From positions 62,001 through 126,000 of the forward strand of contig CAILAY010000050.1 in assembly GCA_903832285.1 (NCBI GenBank): a DNA stretch of 64,000 nucleotides. Direction: 5' to 3'. Positions 40,609-49,886 of this stretch are shown here, piece after piece (the first letter of the stretch is position 1; each line of letters starts with the position of its first letter). The stretch is from an uncultured beta proteobacterium (GTDB lineage Bacteria; Pseudomonadota; Gammaproteobacteria; Burkholderiales; Burkholderiaceae_C). Made by a program: the position numbers and the translations under genes. The notes beneath the pieces are model-generated. The model was not told the origin of the DNA and did not search any database. It saw only the letters and a list, made by a program, of their open reading frames with translations.

Positions 40609-41349
40609 TCAATTCTTGCCGGGAATCAACGCCAGAAATTCGCGACGCAAGTTGCCGTCTTTGAGGAAACTGCCGCGCATCACGGAGTTGATCATCTTGC
40701 TGTCCAGATCTTTGACGCCACGCCAACCCATGCAGAAGTGGGTAGCTTCCATCACAAGCGCCAGACCGTCAGGCTGCGTCCTCTCCTGAATCAGGTCCGC
40801 CAACTGCACCACCGCCTCTTCCTGGATCTGGGGCCGGCCCATCACCCATTCGGCCAGGCGCGCGTATTTGGACAAACCAATGACGTTGGTGTGTTCGTTG
40901 GGCAGGATGCCAATCCATATCTTTCCAATGACCGGGCACAAGTGATGCGAGCAGGCGCTGCGCACTGTGATCGGGCCGACAATCATCAACTCGTTCAATC
41001 GTTCGGCGTTGGGGAATTCCGTGATCGCGGGGGCCGCCAGGTAGCGCCCGCGGAATACCTCGTTCAAGTACATCTTGGCAACCCGCCGGGCGGTCTCGCC
41101 CGTGTTGTGATCGCGCTCGGTGTCGATCACGAGGCTGCTCAACACGTCCTTCATCTTTCCCTCGACCTCGTCCAGCAACTCGTCCAGTTCGCCGGGCTGG
41201 ATAAAGGCGGCTATGTTGTCATTGGCGTTGAAACGCTGACCTGCCGCGCGCAGCCGACCTCGAATCCTGACCGACAGGGGTACACCAGGCTCGTGGTGAT
41301 CCCCGGACGCGTCGTCATTGGGCGAGGAGGTATGCAGGTTCGTGAACAT
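40609..41349 (-). CDS. folE: GTP cyclohydrolase I
   Basis: First enzyme of folate (tetrahydrofolate) biosynthesis, converting GTP to dihydroneopterin triphosphate. The 246-aa product has an N-terminal extension of about 45 residues beyond the core. The zinc site and active-site motif SACSHHLCPVIGKIWIGI is near residues 130-147, with C-H-H-C available, and the third ligand cysteine lies in EATHFCMGWRG near 205. The protein ends MRGSFLKDGNLRREFLALI, typical of FolE. The HDOD gene follows on the same strand. Confidence 0.93.
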   Translation of the reverse strand: MFTNLHTSSPNDDASGDHHEPGVPLSVRIRGRLRAAGQRFNANDNIAAFIQPGELDELLDEVEGKMKDVLSSLVIDTERDHNTGETARRVAKMYLNEVFRGRYLAAPAITEFPNAERLNELMIVGPITVRSACSHHLCPVIGKIWIGILPNEHTNVIGLSKYARLAEWVMGRPQIQEEAVVQLADLIQERTQPDGLALVMEATHFCMGWRGVKDLDSKMINSVMRGSFLKDGNLRREFLALIPGKN

Positions 41350-41394
41350 GAGGGAATCGTAGCAGCGTTTCGCAAGCCTCCATTGCTCGGGGGT

Positions 41395-42630
41395 TTAGTA
41401 GCGTTTTCCTGTGAGCGCCAGGGCGAAGCGCATGAGTCCGTAGGCCAGCCAATCCAGGGCGCGCGACCACAGCGTGCGCTGGGCGAACAGCGCCTGATCC
41501 AGCGGTCGACCCTGGGTACTCATGGCCAGTTCGAGGCGCGCCTTGAGGTCTATGGCAAAGCTGGCGTCCACCGCCACGACATTTGCCTCCCGTGCCAGCA
41601 GCAGGCTCAGGGGATCCAGGTTGGACGACCCGATGGTGACCCAGGGCTGACGATCCATGGCATCAATCACGGCCACTTTGGCGTGCAAAAAACTGGGGGC
41701 GTATTCGTGCAGTTCAATGCCGGCGGTGAGCAGTGAACCGTACACCGGACGGGCGGCATGGTAGGACATGAAATGCTCGTAGCGTCCTTGCAGCAATACC
41801 CGCACCTGCACACCGCGCCGTGCCGCATGCACCAGCGCCCGGCGCAGTTTGCCTCCGGGTAGAAAGTAGGCGTTGGCGATGGTGATGTCGTGACGGGCCG
41901 CACCGATGGCCCTGAGGTAGGTGCGCTCGATCGTGCGCCGGTGCTGGATGTTGTCGCGCAACACTAAAACCGCTTTGGCCACAGCCCTGTCCTTGCGCCG
42001 TTCAGTTGTGAATGTCGGGGGCTTGGGCCGGGCTTTGCCGGCCAGCCGCGCTGACTCCCATGCTGCGCTCAGATCGCGTTCGCGCATTTGACGCAAGGCT
42101 TGCGTGCGCCACCATAACTGACTCACGACCTCGTGCACGTCGTGCACCAGGGGTCCGCGCACGCGCACCGCAAAGTCAAATCGGGGCGCCTCCAGCCGGC
42201 CCTGCTGCAGATCGTGGAAATCGTCCAGCACATTGATGCCGCCACAAAACGCGGTGCGCCCGTCGACCACGCACAGTTTGCGATGCAGTCGGCGCCAGCG
42301 GTTGGGAAGCAGCAGACCCAAGCGTCCCAGTGGGGAAAAAACGTGCCACTGCACTCCAGCCGCGGCAAAGCGCTGCTGCCAGTCTGCCGGTATGCGTGGA
42401 GTGCCCACACCATCGACCATGAGGCGCACCACCACACCGCGGCGCGCCGCATGCACCAGCGCGATTGCTATGTCCGCACCCGCGCCCACGAAGTCGAAAA
42501 TGTAGGTCTCAAGCAGCACCTCGCGTTGGGCATGCGAGATCTCTTCGATCATGGCGGCGAACAGTTCGACGCCGCCTTGCAGCAAGTGCAACTGATGGCC
42601 CGGCGCAAGCGCTGCCATGGCGCGTTTCAC
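41395..42630 (-). CDS. clsB: Phospholipase D-family protein, cardiolipin synthase ClsB-like
   Basis: A protein of about 411 aa with two HKD motifs: HRKLCVVDG (near residue 120) and HAKVAVID near 317, each followed by a GG/GSxN motif (FCGGINVLDD, IGSSNLDPLS). This is the ClsB type of cardiolipin synthase, which joins two phosphatidylglycerols, or phosphatidylethanolamine and glycerol-type lipids. I prefer the GTG at 42630, which overlaps the stop of the EEP gene by four bases; an ATG at 42618 is possible. ClsB next to an EEP protein mirrors E. coli ybhO-ybhP, supporting the assignment. Confidence 0.85.
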   Translation of the reverse strand: MKRAMAALAPGHQLHLLQGGVELFAAMIEEISHAQREVLLETYIFDFVGAGADIAIALVHAARRGVVVRLMVDGVGTPRIPADWQQRFAAAGVQWHVFSPLGRLGLLLPNRWRRLHRKLCVVDGRTAFCGGINVLDDFHDLQQGRLEAPRFDFAVRVRGPLVHDVHEVVSQLWWRTQALRQMRERDLSAAWESARLAGKARPKPPTFTTERRKDRAVAKAVLVLRDNIQHRRTIERTYLRAIGAARHDITIANAYFLPGGKLRRALVHAARRGVQVRVLLQGRYEHFMSYHAARPVYGSLLTAGIELHEYAPSFLHAKVAVIDAMDRQPWVTIGSSNLDPLSLLLAREANVVAVDASFAIDLKARLELAMSTQGRPLDQALFAQRTLWSRALDWLAYGLMRFALALTGKRY

Positions 42631-43382
42631 GGGTCGAAGCCAAACTCCGCTATCAGCGGCAAATGGTCGGACATGCGCCACCAGATCGGGCCATGCGGCA
42701 CATGGGCGGACAGGGGTTTGAGTCCACGCACATAGATCCGGTCCAGATGCAGCAAAGGCAGGCGCGAAGGAAATGTTGGCAGGCGCACCGAATCAAAAGT
42801 TTGCAGGCCCAGTTCGGCCATGGGTCGATGCAGGCGCTCGCCCCAGTCGTTGAAGTCACCCGCCACCACCAGTGCCTGCTGCGGTGGAATTTCACGCTGC
42901 AGATAGCGACCGATGCTCTCGATTTGTCGCACCCGACCGGCGTGGATCAGGCCAAGGTGAACCACCACCACGTGCACGGCCGCCGCCTGCATCTGGACCA
43001 GCGTGTGCAGCAGCCCCCTTTGCTCGAAGCGGTGATCTGATACGTCCCTGTGCCGGGTCTGTAGTACCGGCCAGCGCGACAGCACCGCGTTGCCGTGCTC
43101 GCCGTGGCGTGTCACGGCGTTGCTGCGATACGCTGCCTCATAGCCCTCGGGTGCCAGAAAATCGGCCTGCGGCTGATCCGGCCAGCGTAAGAAGTGCCGC
43201 TGCTCGCGCCGGTGCTCGCTGCGCACTTCCTGCAGACAGATCACGTCTGCATCGAACTGCTCCACCGCGTGACCGATGTCATGGATTTGCAGTCGCCGCG
43301 TCGGACCGATGCCGCTCACGCCCTTGTGGATGTTCCACGTGGCTACGCGCAAAGTCGACGGAAACAGGTTGACGTTAGGCAC
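42627..43382 (-). CDS. Endonuclease/exonuclease/phosphatase (EEP) family protein
   Basis: A protein of about 251 aa with the EEP fold (DNase I-like). Core motifs are RVATWNIHKGVSGIGPTRRL near the start, CLQEVRSE (metal-binding glutamate) near residue 55, VVAGDFNDWGERLH near 178 and SDHLPLIAEF at the end, giving the full catalytic set. I set the start at the GTG at 43382; an ATG at 43436 overlaps the divergent apaH start and adds unconserved residues. It is coupled to the clsB-like gene, as ybhP is to ybhO. The substrate (nucleic acid, phosphoinositide-like or lipid phosphate) is unknown. Confidence 0.83.
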   Translation of the reverse strand: MPNVNLFPSTLRVATWNIHKGVSGIGPTRRLQIHDIGHAVEQFDADVICLQEVRSEHRREQRHFLRWPDQPQADFLAPEGYEAAYRSNAVTRHGEHGNAVLSRWPVLQTRHRDVSDHRFEQRGLLHTLVQMQAAAVHVVVVHLGLIHAGRVRQIESIGRYLQREIPPQQALVVAGDFNDWGERLHRPMAELGLQTFDSVRLPTFPSRLPLLHLDRIYVRGLKPLSAHVPHGPIWWRMSDHLPLIAEFGFDP

Positions 43383-43434
43383 GGGGTAAATTGTGGCATC
43401 AATGGGCACATCAGGACCTGACAAAATCGCCCTC

Positions 43435-44268
43435 ATGGCGAACTATTTGGTGGGCGATATCCAGGGTTGTGACGCGCCCCTTGGGCAACTGTTGGGCAAA
43501 ATCGGTTTTTCCCCCAGCCGTGACGTGCTTTATGTGCTTGGCGACCTGGTGAATCGGGGGCCGGATTCGGCTACTGTGCTGCGTCGTCTGGTGAACCTGG
43601 GGGACGCAGCGCGCTGCGTCCTGGGCAATCACGACCTGCATTTGTTGGCCGTGGCCCACGGTGTAAGACCGGCGCGCGCGAACGACACGCTGGACGACGT
43701 GCTGCACGCGCCGGATCGGCAGCGCTTGATCGAGTGGCTGTGCCAGCAGCGTCTGGCTCTGTTCGAGCAGAACTGCTTGATGGTGCATGCCGGCGTGCTT
43801 CCGGGGTGGACAGCTGAAAAGACCTTGAGCCTGGCCGCCGAGGTCGAAAGCGCATTGCAAGGTCCTGATTCGGTGGACTTCCTGCGGCAGATGTATGGCA
43901 GCGAACCGGCGCATTGGGACGATTCGCTGCGCGGCGCGGCTCGAACGCGGGTCATCGTCAACGCTTTGACGCGCATGCGTTTTTGCAGCCAGCAGGGAGT
44001 GATGGAGTTCTCTGCCAAGGAAGGAGCGACGTCCGCGCCCGCGGGCTACTTGCCGTGGTTTGACGTCCCCTCACGTCAGACCGCAAATGTGATGATTGCA
44101 TTCGGCCACTGGTCCACGCTGGGCTTGATCCGGCGCGACAAACTGCTGGGTCTGGATACCGGTTGCGTCTGGGGCGGCTGTTTAAGCGCCGTACAAATTG
44201 ACACTTCGGGCAAATGCGGCGCCGTGCTTCAAGTGCCTTGCCTGCAGGCGCAGGTGCCAGGCAGTTGA
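43435..44268 (+). CDS. apaH: Bis(5'-nucleosyl)-tetraphosphatase, symmetrical
   Basis: A 277-aa metallophosphatase that cleaves diadenosine tetraphosphate (Ap4A) to two ADP and can also decap Np4-RNAs. Phosphoesterase motifs are GDIQG (residues 7-11), GDLVNRGPDS (about 36-45) and GNHDLHLLA (about 63-71), characteristic of ApaH, with VHAGVLPGW near 120. The ATG at 43435 opens the conserved MANYLVGDIQG; the frame extends 14 codons upstream without conserved sequence. It is divergent from the EEP/clsB pair and converges on the DUF971 gene. Confidence 0.93.
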   Translation: MANYLVGDIQGCDAPLGQLLGKIGFSPSRDVLYVLGDLVNRGPDSATVLRRLVNLGDAARCVLGNHDLHLLAVAHGVRPARANDTLDDVLHAPDRQRLIEWLCQQRLALFEQNCLMVHAGVLPGWTAEKTLSLAAEVESALQGPDSVDFLRQMYGSEPAHWDDSLRGAARTRVIVNALTRMRFCSQQGVMEFSAKEGATSAPAGYLPWFDVPSRQTANVMIAFGHWSTLGLIRRDKLLGLDTGCVWGGCLSAVQIDTSGKCGAVLQVPCLQAQVPGS

Positions 44269-44300
44269 CGCGGTCACCTCAGGTCGACACTGCAGTGCGT

Positions 44301-44714
44301 TCAGTGGCTGGCGCAGGCGGCACCCGCGTTTTCCGCCATGGGGGCGTCGCGCTGCAGGCCCGCCGTCTGCAGACGTTGCTCGTAGTCAAGCCACAGCGAC
44401 TCCTGCTTGGACCCGAGGAAGTAGAGGTAATCCCAAGAGAATATGCCACTGTCATGGCCATCCGAAAACGTCGGTTGCACGGCGTAATTTCCCACCGGTT
44501 CAAGCGCGCTCAGGTCCACTTCGCGCTTACCCGTTTGCAGCACTTCCTGGCCAGGGCCATGGCCCTGCACCTCGGCCGAAGGCGAATAGATGCGCATCAA
44601 TTCAAACGGTATGCGAAAGGCGGCGCCATCGGAAAAGGCAACCTCCAGTACTCGTGACTGATTGTGCACCGTCAATGTCTGTGGCGTCGGTGCGCCCGTC
44701 TGCAAACCTGCCAT
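44301..44714 (-). CDS. DUF971-domain protein
   Basis: A 137-aa protein of the DUF971 family (related to the N-terminal domain of gamma-butyrobetaine hydroxylase). The family pattern is LTVHNQSRVLEVAFSDGAAF followed by RIPFELMRIYSPSAE and NYAVQPTFSDGHDSGIFSWD, with YLYFLG at the end of the domain. In betaproteobacteria such genes commonly lie near ubiE or HIT genes. The ATG at 44714 fits AGGGAG eight bases upstream better than the ATG at 44720. Function unknown; a role in Fe-S or cofactor binding has been suggested for relatives. Confidence 0.85.
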   Translation of the reverse strand: MAGLQTGAPTPQTLTVHNQSRVLEVAFSDGAAFRIPFELMRIYSPSAEVQGHGPGQEVLQTGKREVDLSALEPVGNYAVQPTFSDGHDSGIFSWDYLYFLGSKQESLWLDYEQRLQTAGLQRDAPMAENAGAACASH

Positions 44715-44770
44715 TTTCATCTCTCCCTAAACGTGAAAGTTGGTTGTCTGGTGTCACTCCAGACACTGCG

Positions 44771-45091
44771 TCAAAACCGCCCCATGATGTTAACGTGCAG
44801 CTTTTGATCACCGGCCTGTGGCGACGTGTTGTTCACCGTCAGTGGCCCTACGCTGCCTACGAACACACGGCCCCAATCGGCCGCAGCCGAAAACTTTCCC
44901 ACCGCGTACCGTAGGCCAAAACCGGCACTGGCCAGCTGGTCGGTATCGGGCTTGGTGGTGCCATTGCTTGCGACGTTTTTCAACCCGCCGCCATCCGCGA
45001 AGGCCAGCAGGCGCAGGCCGCGCGTCAATTCGACTGTCGTGAACTCTAGCGTAATCGACAAACCCCTGTTGCCCGAAAGGCCGACCACCAT
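44771..45091 (-). pseudogene. C-terminal remnant of a TpsB/FhaC (ShlB-type) outer-membrane transporter
   Basis: The 106-codon open frame matches the last beta-strands of two-partner secretion transporters: NRGLSITLEFTTVELTRGLR, then LLAFADGG, LASAGFGLRYAVGKFSAAAD and the terminal KLHVNIMGRF with its final phenylalanine. The N-terminal POTRA domains and most of the barrel are missing, and a stop codon lies in frame 30 bases upstream of the first ATG. No TpsA partner is nearby. It is a remnant of a lost adhesin or haemolysin secretion locus, not a working gene. Confidence 0.65.
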
Positions 45092-45237
45092 GCAACAAAT
45101 ATTCGACCAAATTATCCTTCAACCGTCGTGACGAACGAATGAACAATGCGAATTCATTTTCTTGCCTACCGTCCTGGGCCAACTCCATCGCGACGGCTGT
45201 GAAGCGCACGCTACCGATCAGGTCAGGGGAGTCCAGA
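45092..45237. other. Gap between transporter remnant and HIT gene
   Basis: The minus-strand frame through this stretch (downstream of the HIT stop) is open, but its sequence matches nothing I recognise, so no gene is called. It may be further decayed sequence of the lost secretion locus. Confidence 0.35.
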
Positions 45238-45672
45238 TCAGAGTAGGAGGGAGAGGCGGTGCGCCAGTTCGTCCGCCAGCGGTAGCAGACGTTGCTGCAC
45301 GGCAAGGAGTTCTTCCGGGGTCACTTTGCGCAGCGCCGGGGCCCACACCGGTGCCGGGAAATGACTGTCCCAATCGAAACGGGCGATGATGTGCCAGTGC
45401 AGGTGCGGCACCATATTACCCAAAGCGGCGATGTTGATCTTGGTCGGTTGCAGCAGTTGGCGCAATGTCTTTTCGACCGAGACAACCACCCGCATGCACA
45501 GCAACTGATCGGCATCGGAAAGGTCCGAAAACTCCGCCACATGCTCGGTCCACACGACCCGGTAAAAGGCGGGGAACCCTGCCTCCGCGGCGCGAATGAC
45601 GCGAAACTTTTTCGCCTGGAAGACGAGCACACCCCCCAGGGCGTCGCACAGCGGGCAGCTTTGATGGGTCAT
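45238..45672 (-). CDS. HIT-family protein
   Basis: A 144-aa histidine-triad nucleotide hydrolase or transferase. The HIT motif HLHWHIIARF is near residues 93-102, preceded by KINIAALGNMVPHLHWHI. An N-terminal CPLC pair (residues 6-9) could bind zinc. Substrates are typically nucleoside phosphoramidates or dinucleoside polyphosphates. I prefer the ATG at 45672 (MTHQSCPLC); an ATG four codons upstream is possible. It follows the large FAD/Fe-S oxidoreductase gene by 28 bases on the same strand. Confidence 0.88.
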   Translation of the reverse strand: MTHQSCPLCDALGGVLVFQAKKFRVIRAAEAGFPAFYRVVWTEHVAEFSDLSDADQLLCMRVVVSVEKTLRQLLQPTKINIAALGNMVPHLHWHIIARFDWDSHFPAPVWAPALRKVTPEELLAVQQRLLPLADELAHRLSLLL

Positions 45673-45700
45673 GGTGGGATGCATTCGGTTAACGTCAAAG

Positions 45701-48700
45701 CTAGACCAGAACGCGTTCGATCCCGCCGCGGTTGGCTGCGGCCACATACTCGGGCATCCAGTCCTCGCCAAGGATTTGCCTGGCCATCTCGACCACGATG
45801 TAGTCGGCCTCCAGCAGGCCGTTGTCCAGGTCTTCCCCAAAGCGGCCCAGACCCTGCAGACAGGCCGGACAGGAGGTGAGCATCCTGACGTTGGCCTTGG
45901 GTCCAACCAGTCCCTGTGCACGCAGCGTGGCTTCGCCCTTGAGGATCTCTTCCTCCTTGCGAAAGCGCACCTGGGTCGAGATGTCGGGCCGGTTAAGGCT
46001 CAGCGTTCCCGATTCACCGCAGCAGCGCTCCGATTTGATGACGCCGTCGCCTAGCAGGGCCTTGACCGTCTTCATCGGGTCCTGCAACTTCATCGGGCTG
46101 TGACAGGGGTCGTGGTAGAGGTAACCGCCGCGCTTGTTGTCCAGCGTTATGCTCTTCTCCAGCAGGTATTCGTGAATGTCGATGATTCGGCAGCCCGGGA
46201 ATATCTTGTTGAACTCGTAGCCCTGCAACTGGTCGTAGCAGGTGCCGCAGCTCACCACCACGGTCTTGATGTCCAGGTAGTTCAGCGTATTGGCCACGCG
46301 GTGGAACAGCACGCGGTTGTCGGTGATTATTTTTTCGGCCTTGTCGAACTGGCCGGCGCCGCGCTGCGGATAGCCGCAGCACAAATAGCCCGGCGGCAAC
46401 ACGGTCTGCACACCTGCGTGCCAGAGCATGGCTTGCGTTGCCAGACCCACCTGCGAGAACAGGCGCTCGGAGCCGCAACCTGGGAAATAGAAGACGGCCT
46501 CGGTTTCAGAGTTGGTGGCCTGCGGGTCGCGAATGATGGGGACGTAGGCCTTGTCCTCGATGTCGAGTAGGGCCCGCGCCGTTCTTTTCGGCAGTCCACC
46601 TGGTAGCTTTTTGTTGATGAAGTGAATCACCTGCTGCTTCATTGGCGCCGTGCCCACCGTGGCTGGCGGCGCTTTCGTCTGTTTGCGTGCCACCAATTTC
46701 ATCAGGTCATGCGCCCAGCGCTGCGAACGCATGCCGATGTTGACCATCACGGAACGAGCCGCCTTGATGGTCTGCGGGTTCGTGGCGTTGAGCAGGAACA
46801 TGGCGGCCGCACCGGCCGGACGGAAACTCTTTTGTCCCATCTTGCGCAGCAGGTTGCGCATGTTCATGGAGACGTCGCCAAAGTCGATGTCCACCGGGCA
46901 GGGCGTCAGACACTTGTGGCAGACAGTGCAGTGATCGGCCACGTCCTCGAACTCCTGCCAGTGCTTGATCGAAATGCCGCGGCGCGTTTGCTCTTCGTAC
47001 AGAAACGCTTCCACCAAAAGCGAGGTGGCCAGAATCTTGTTGCGCGGGCTGTACAGCAGATTGGCGCGCGGCACATGGGTGGCGCACACCGGCTTGCATT
47101 TTCCGCAGCGCAGGCAGTCCTTCACACTGTCGGCAATCGCGCCGATGTCGGACTGCTGCATGATCAGCGACTCGTGCCCCATCAAGCCGAAGCTTGGCGT
47201 GTAGGCGTTGGTGAGATCGGCGTATAGAACGCCCCCACGCTCCGCCGCTTCGCGGGTCGCTGCCCCACGAGGGGGGTGAATCGCCTTGAGGCGGTCCAGC
47301 GGCGAATCGACCTCTGACGCCAGACTTGCCAGAGTTGAATGCTCCTTTTTTCGTAGCAGCTTGCCTTTGTTGAAGCGACCTTCAGGATCAATCCTGGCTT
47401 TGTAATCGGCGAACGGCTGCAGTTCGGCGTCGCTGAGGTATTCGAGCTTGGTGATGCCGATACCGTGTTCGCCCGAGATCACGCCGTCCAGGGATCGCGC
47501 CAACGCCATGATGCGTTTGACCGCACCGTGCGCACTTTGCAGCATGTCATAGTCGTCGCTGTTGACCGGCAGATTGGTGTGCACATTGCCGTCGCCGGCG
47601 TGCATGTGCAGCGCGGCCCAGACGCGGCCTTTTAGCACCCGATTGTGGATGGCGCTGCACTCCGACAGGATGGGCGCAAACATGCCTCCGGTGAAGATGT
47701 CCAGCAACGGTGCGCGCAACTGCGTCTTCCAGCTTGCGCGCAGACTGTGTTCCTGCAACTGGGGAAACAACGGTTCCACATGGTCGAGCCAGCCCTGCCA
47801 CAGTGTGCGCACCTCGGCCACCAGCGCCAGCGCCTGGTCGACACGCTCCTGCAGCATCTCGGGCGAGGGGATTTCGCTGGCGTCGTCGTGCCGTCCAAGG
47901 GGAAGATTTCCCTGAGTGAGAAACTCCTGCAGTGCGTCACACAACTGGATCTTGTTCTGCAGGCTAAGTTCGATATTGATGCGTTCGATGCCGTCGGTGT
48001 ACTCGGCCATGCGTGGCAGCGGGATCACCACGTCCTCGTTGATCTTGAACGCGTTCGTATGCCGGGAGATCGCCGCGGTGCGCTTGCGATCGAGCCAGAA
48101 CTTCTTGCGCGCTTCGGGGCTGATGGCAACAAAGCCTTCACCACTGCGCGAGTTGGCGATACGTACCACCTCGGACGTGGCGCGCGCCACCGCGTCGGCA
48201 TCATTGCCCGCGATGTCGCCAAACAGCACCATCTTGGGCAGACCACCGCGCTTGGATTTGGTGGCGTAACCCACGGCCTTGAGATAGCGGTCGTCCATGT
48301 GCTCCAGTCCGGCGAGCAGCACACCTGTTCGTTTCTGCTCCGCGAACATGAAGTCCTTGATCTCGACGATGCTGGGAACGGCGTTGCGCGCATGGCCGAA
48401 GAACTCCAGGCACACGGTGCGCGTGTGCTGCGGCATGCGGTGCACGATCCAGCGCGCGCTGGTGATGAGTCCGTCGCAGCCTTCTTTCTGTATGCCCGGC
48501 AGGCCGCTGAGGAACTTGTCGGTCACGTCCTTGCCCAGCCCCTCCTTGCGAAAGCTGGCGCCCGGGATGTCAAGCTGTTCTGTGCGCAGTAGCGTCTTGC
48601 CATCGGCCTTGAAGGTCTTGAGTTCGAAGCTGGCCACGGCCGCGTCGTGAATCTTGCCCAGATTGTGGTTGAGGCGCGTGACTTCCAGCCACTCGGCCTG

Positions 48701-49684
48701 CGGTGTCACCATGCGCCAGGACGCCAGATTGTCCAGCGCCGTGCCCCAGAGTACAGCCTTCTTGCCACCGGCGTTCATGGCGATATTGCCGCCGATGCAG
48801 GATGCTTCAGCCGAGGTCGGGTCGACTGCAAACACGTAGCCTGCGCGCTCTGCAGCATCGGTCACACGCTGGGTCACGACACCGGCTTCGGTCCAGACCG
48901 TGGCCACGGTCTGCTCCAATCCCGGAAGTTGCACCATCTGCACCTCCGTCATGGCTTCCAGCTTTTCGGTGTTGATGACCGCGCTCTTCCATGTCAGCGG
49001 AACGGCGCCGCCCGTGTAGCCGGTGCCACCACCGCGCGGCACGATGCTTAGACCCAGGTCGATGCAGGTTTTCACCAGGGCCACCATCTCTGCTTCCGTA
49101 TCGGGCGTGAGCACCACAAACGGGTATTCGACGCGCCAGTCGGTGGCGTCGGTCACGTGCGAGACGCGGCTCAAGCCGTCGAACTTGATGTTGTCTGCAG
49201 CAGTGACGCGTCCCAGCCTGCGCTGACCCTGTCGGCGCAGCGAACGCACTTCGTCAAACATGCTATCAAAGGCCTGGATGGTCTTTGCAGCAGCGTCGTA
49301 AAGTTCACCCACCAGAGCATCGCGCTCGGCATCCACATCAGGCGTGCGCCGCTTTTGTACCTCACCCAGGCGGTGCGTCAGCGCCTCCACCAGCAGGGCG
49401 CGGCGCTTCGGGTTGTCCAGCAAATCATCCTGCAGGTAGGGGTTGCGCTGCACCACCCAGATGTCGCCCAGCACCTCGTACAACATGCGCGCGGAGCGTC
49501 CCGTGCGCCGTTCCTGCCGCAGCTGTGTCAGCACCTCCCAGCAACGCGGTCCCAACAGCCGCAGCACGATCTCGCGGTCCGAGAAAGAGGTGTAGTTGTA
49601 TGGAATCTCTCGGATTCGCTGTTGCGAGTGAGCCTCAGGGCCGACTGCAGATGTGATTGCGGTGTGCGAAGTGGGAGCGTTCAT
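45701..49684 (-). CDS. Large FAD-binding/Fe-S oxidoreductase with DUF3683 N-terminus
   Basis: A 1,327-aa multidomain flavoprotein. Residues 1-140 are a DUF3683 region. A GlcD/D-lactate dehydrogenase-type FAD-binding domain follows ([18 protein letters not shown] near 215 and [18 protein letters not shown] near 300) with its C-terminal oxidase domain to about 780. Two ferredoxin-type clusters are [11 protein letters not shown] (about 854) and [12 protein letters not shown] (about 918). The final third has GlpC/HdrD-like CCG motifs ([30 protein letters not shown]). It probably oxidises a hydroxy acid and passes electrons to quinone; substrate unknown. The architecture is that of GlcD plus GlpC in one chain. 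Confidence 0.87.
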   Translation of the reverse strand: MNAPTSHTAITSAVGPEAHSQQRIREIPYNYTSFSDREIVLRLLGPRCWEVLTQLRQERRTGRSARMLYEVLGDIWVVQRNPYLQDDLLDNPKRRALLVEALTHRLGEVQKRRTPDVDAERDALVGELYDAAAKTIQAFDSMFDEVRSLRRQGQRRLGRVTAADNIKFDGLSRVSHVTDATDWRVEYPFVVLTPDTEAEMVALVKTCIDLGLSIVPRGGGTGYTGGAVPLTWKSAVINTEKLEAMTEVQMVQLPGLEQTVATVWTEAGVVTQRVTDAAERAGYVFAVDPTSAEASCIGGNIAMNAGGKKAVLWGTALDNLASWRMVTPQAEWLEVTRLNHNLGKIHDAAVASFELKTFKADGKTLLRTEQLDIPGASFRKEGLGKDVTDKFLSGLPGIQKEGCDGLITSARWIVHRMPQHTRTVCLEFFGHARNAVPSIVEIKDFMFAEQKRTGVLLAGLEHMDDRYLKAVGYATKSKRGGLPKMVLFGDIAGNDADAVARATSEVVRIANSRSGEGFVAISPEARKKFWLDRKRTAAISRHTNAFKINEDVVIPLPRMAEYTDGIERINIELSLQNKIQLCDALQEFLTQGNLPLGRHDDASEIPSPEMLQERVDQALALVAEVRTLWQGWLDHVEPLFPQLQEHSLRASWKTQLRAPLLDIFTGGMFAPILSECSAIHNRVLKGRVWAALHMHAGDGNVHTNLPVNSDDYDMLQSAHGAVKRIMALARSLDGVISGEHGIGITKLEYLSDAELQPFADYKARIDPEGRFNKGKLLRKKEHSTLASLASEVDSPLDRLKAIHPPRGAATREAAERGGVLYADLTNAYTPSFGLMGHESLIMQQSDIGAIADSVKDCLRCGKCKPVCATHVPRANLLYSPRNKILATSLLVEAFLYEEQTRRGISIKHWQEFEDVADHCTVCHKCLTPCPVDIDFGDVSMNMRNLLRKMGQKSFRPAGAAAMFLLNATNPQTIKAARSVMVNIGMRSQRWAHDLMKLVARKQTKAPPATVGTAPMKQQVIHFINKKLPGGLPKRTARALLDIEDKAYVPIIRDPQATNSETEAVFYFPGCGSERLFSQVGLATQAMLWHAGVQTVLPPGYLCCGYPQRGAGQFDKAEKIITDNRVLFHRVANTLNYLDIKTVVVSCGTCYDQLQGYEFNKIFPGCRIIDIHEYLLEKSITLDNKRGGYLYHDPCHSPMKLQDPMKTVKALLGDGVIKSERCCGESGTLSLNRPDISTQVRFRKEEEILKGEATLRAQGLVGPKANVRMLTSCPACLQGLGRFGEDLDNGLLEADYIVVEMARQILGEDWMPEYVAAANRGGIERVLV

Positions 49685-49840
49685 CGAGTTCAGAAGTGAA
49701 GGCCGGACGGTACCGACCAGCCCAAACCGATGTTACCGCAGCGCAGCATTCAGACACTGGGGCAAGGCCATGCGCCACGGTCATTGCGCCCCTCATGGAA
49801 ACCCCGGTAGGCGCGGGCGGCGAAAGCGGGTTAAATATTG

Positions 49841-49858
49841 CTGTCACAAAACTAACCT
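49841..49858 (+). promoter_or_regulatory. PHO box (PhoB-binding site) upstream of ugpB
   Basis: CTGTCAC (49841-49847), AAAA, CTAACCT (49852-49858): two 7-mers separated by four bases, matching the PHO-box pattern CTGTCAT-N4-CTGTCAT with one mismatch in the first and three in the second repeat. It lies 28 bases before the ugpB start. This predicts phosphate-starvation control by PhoB, as known for ugp in E. coli. Confidence 0.55.
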
Positions 49859-49886
49859 ATCGTCGAACATTCCTCTAGGAGATTTC

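Noticed and set aside
40531-41736. A 401-codon plus-strand frame across folE and the clsB-like gene
   Set aside because: Antisense shadow; folE and the phospholipase gene carry diagnostic motifs on the minus strand.
45105-45305. Minus-strand frame downstream of the HIT stop, considered as an upstream part of the TpsB remnant
   Set aside because: It lies in a different frame and does not resemble the POTRA or barrel strands expected before the remnant.
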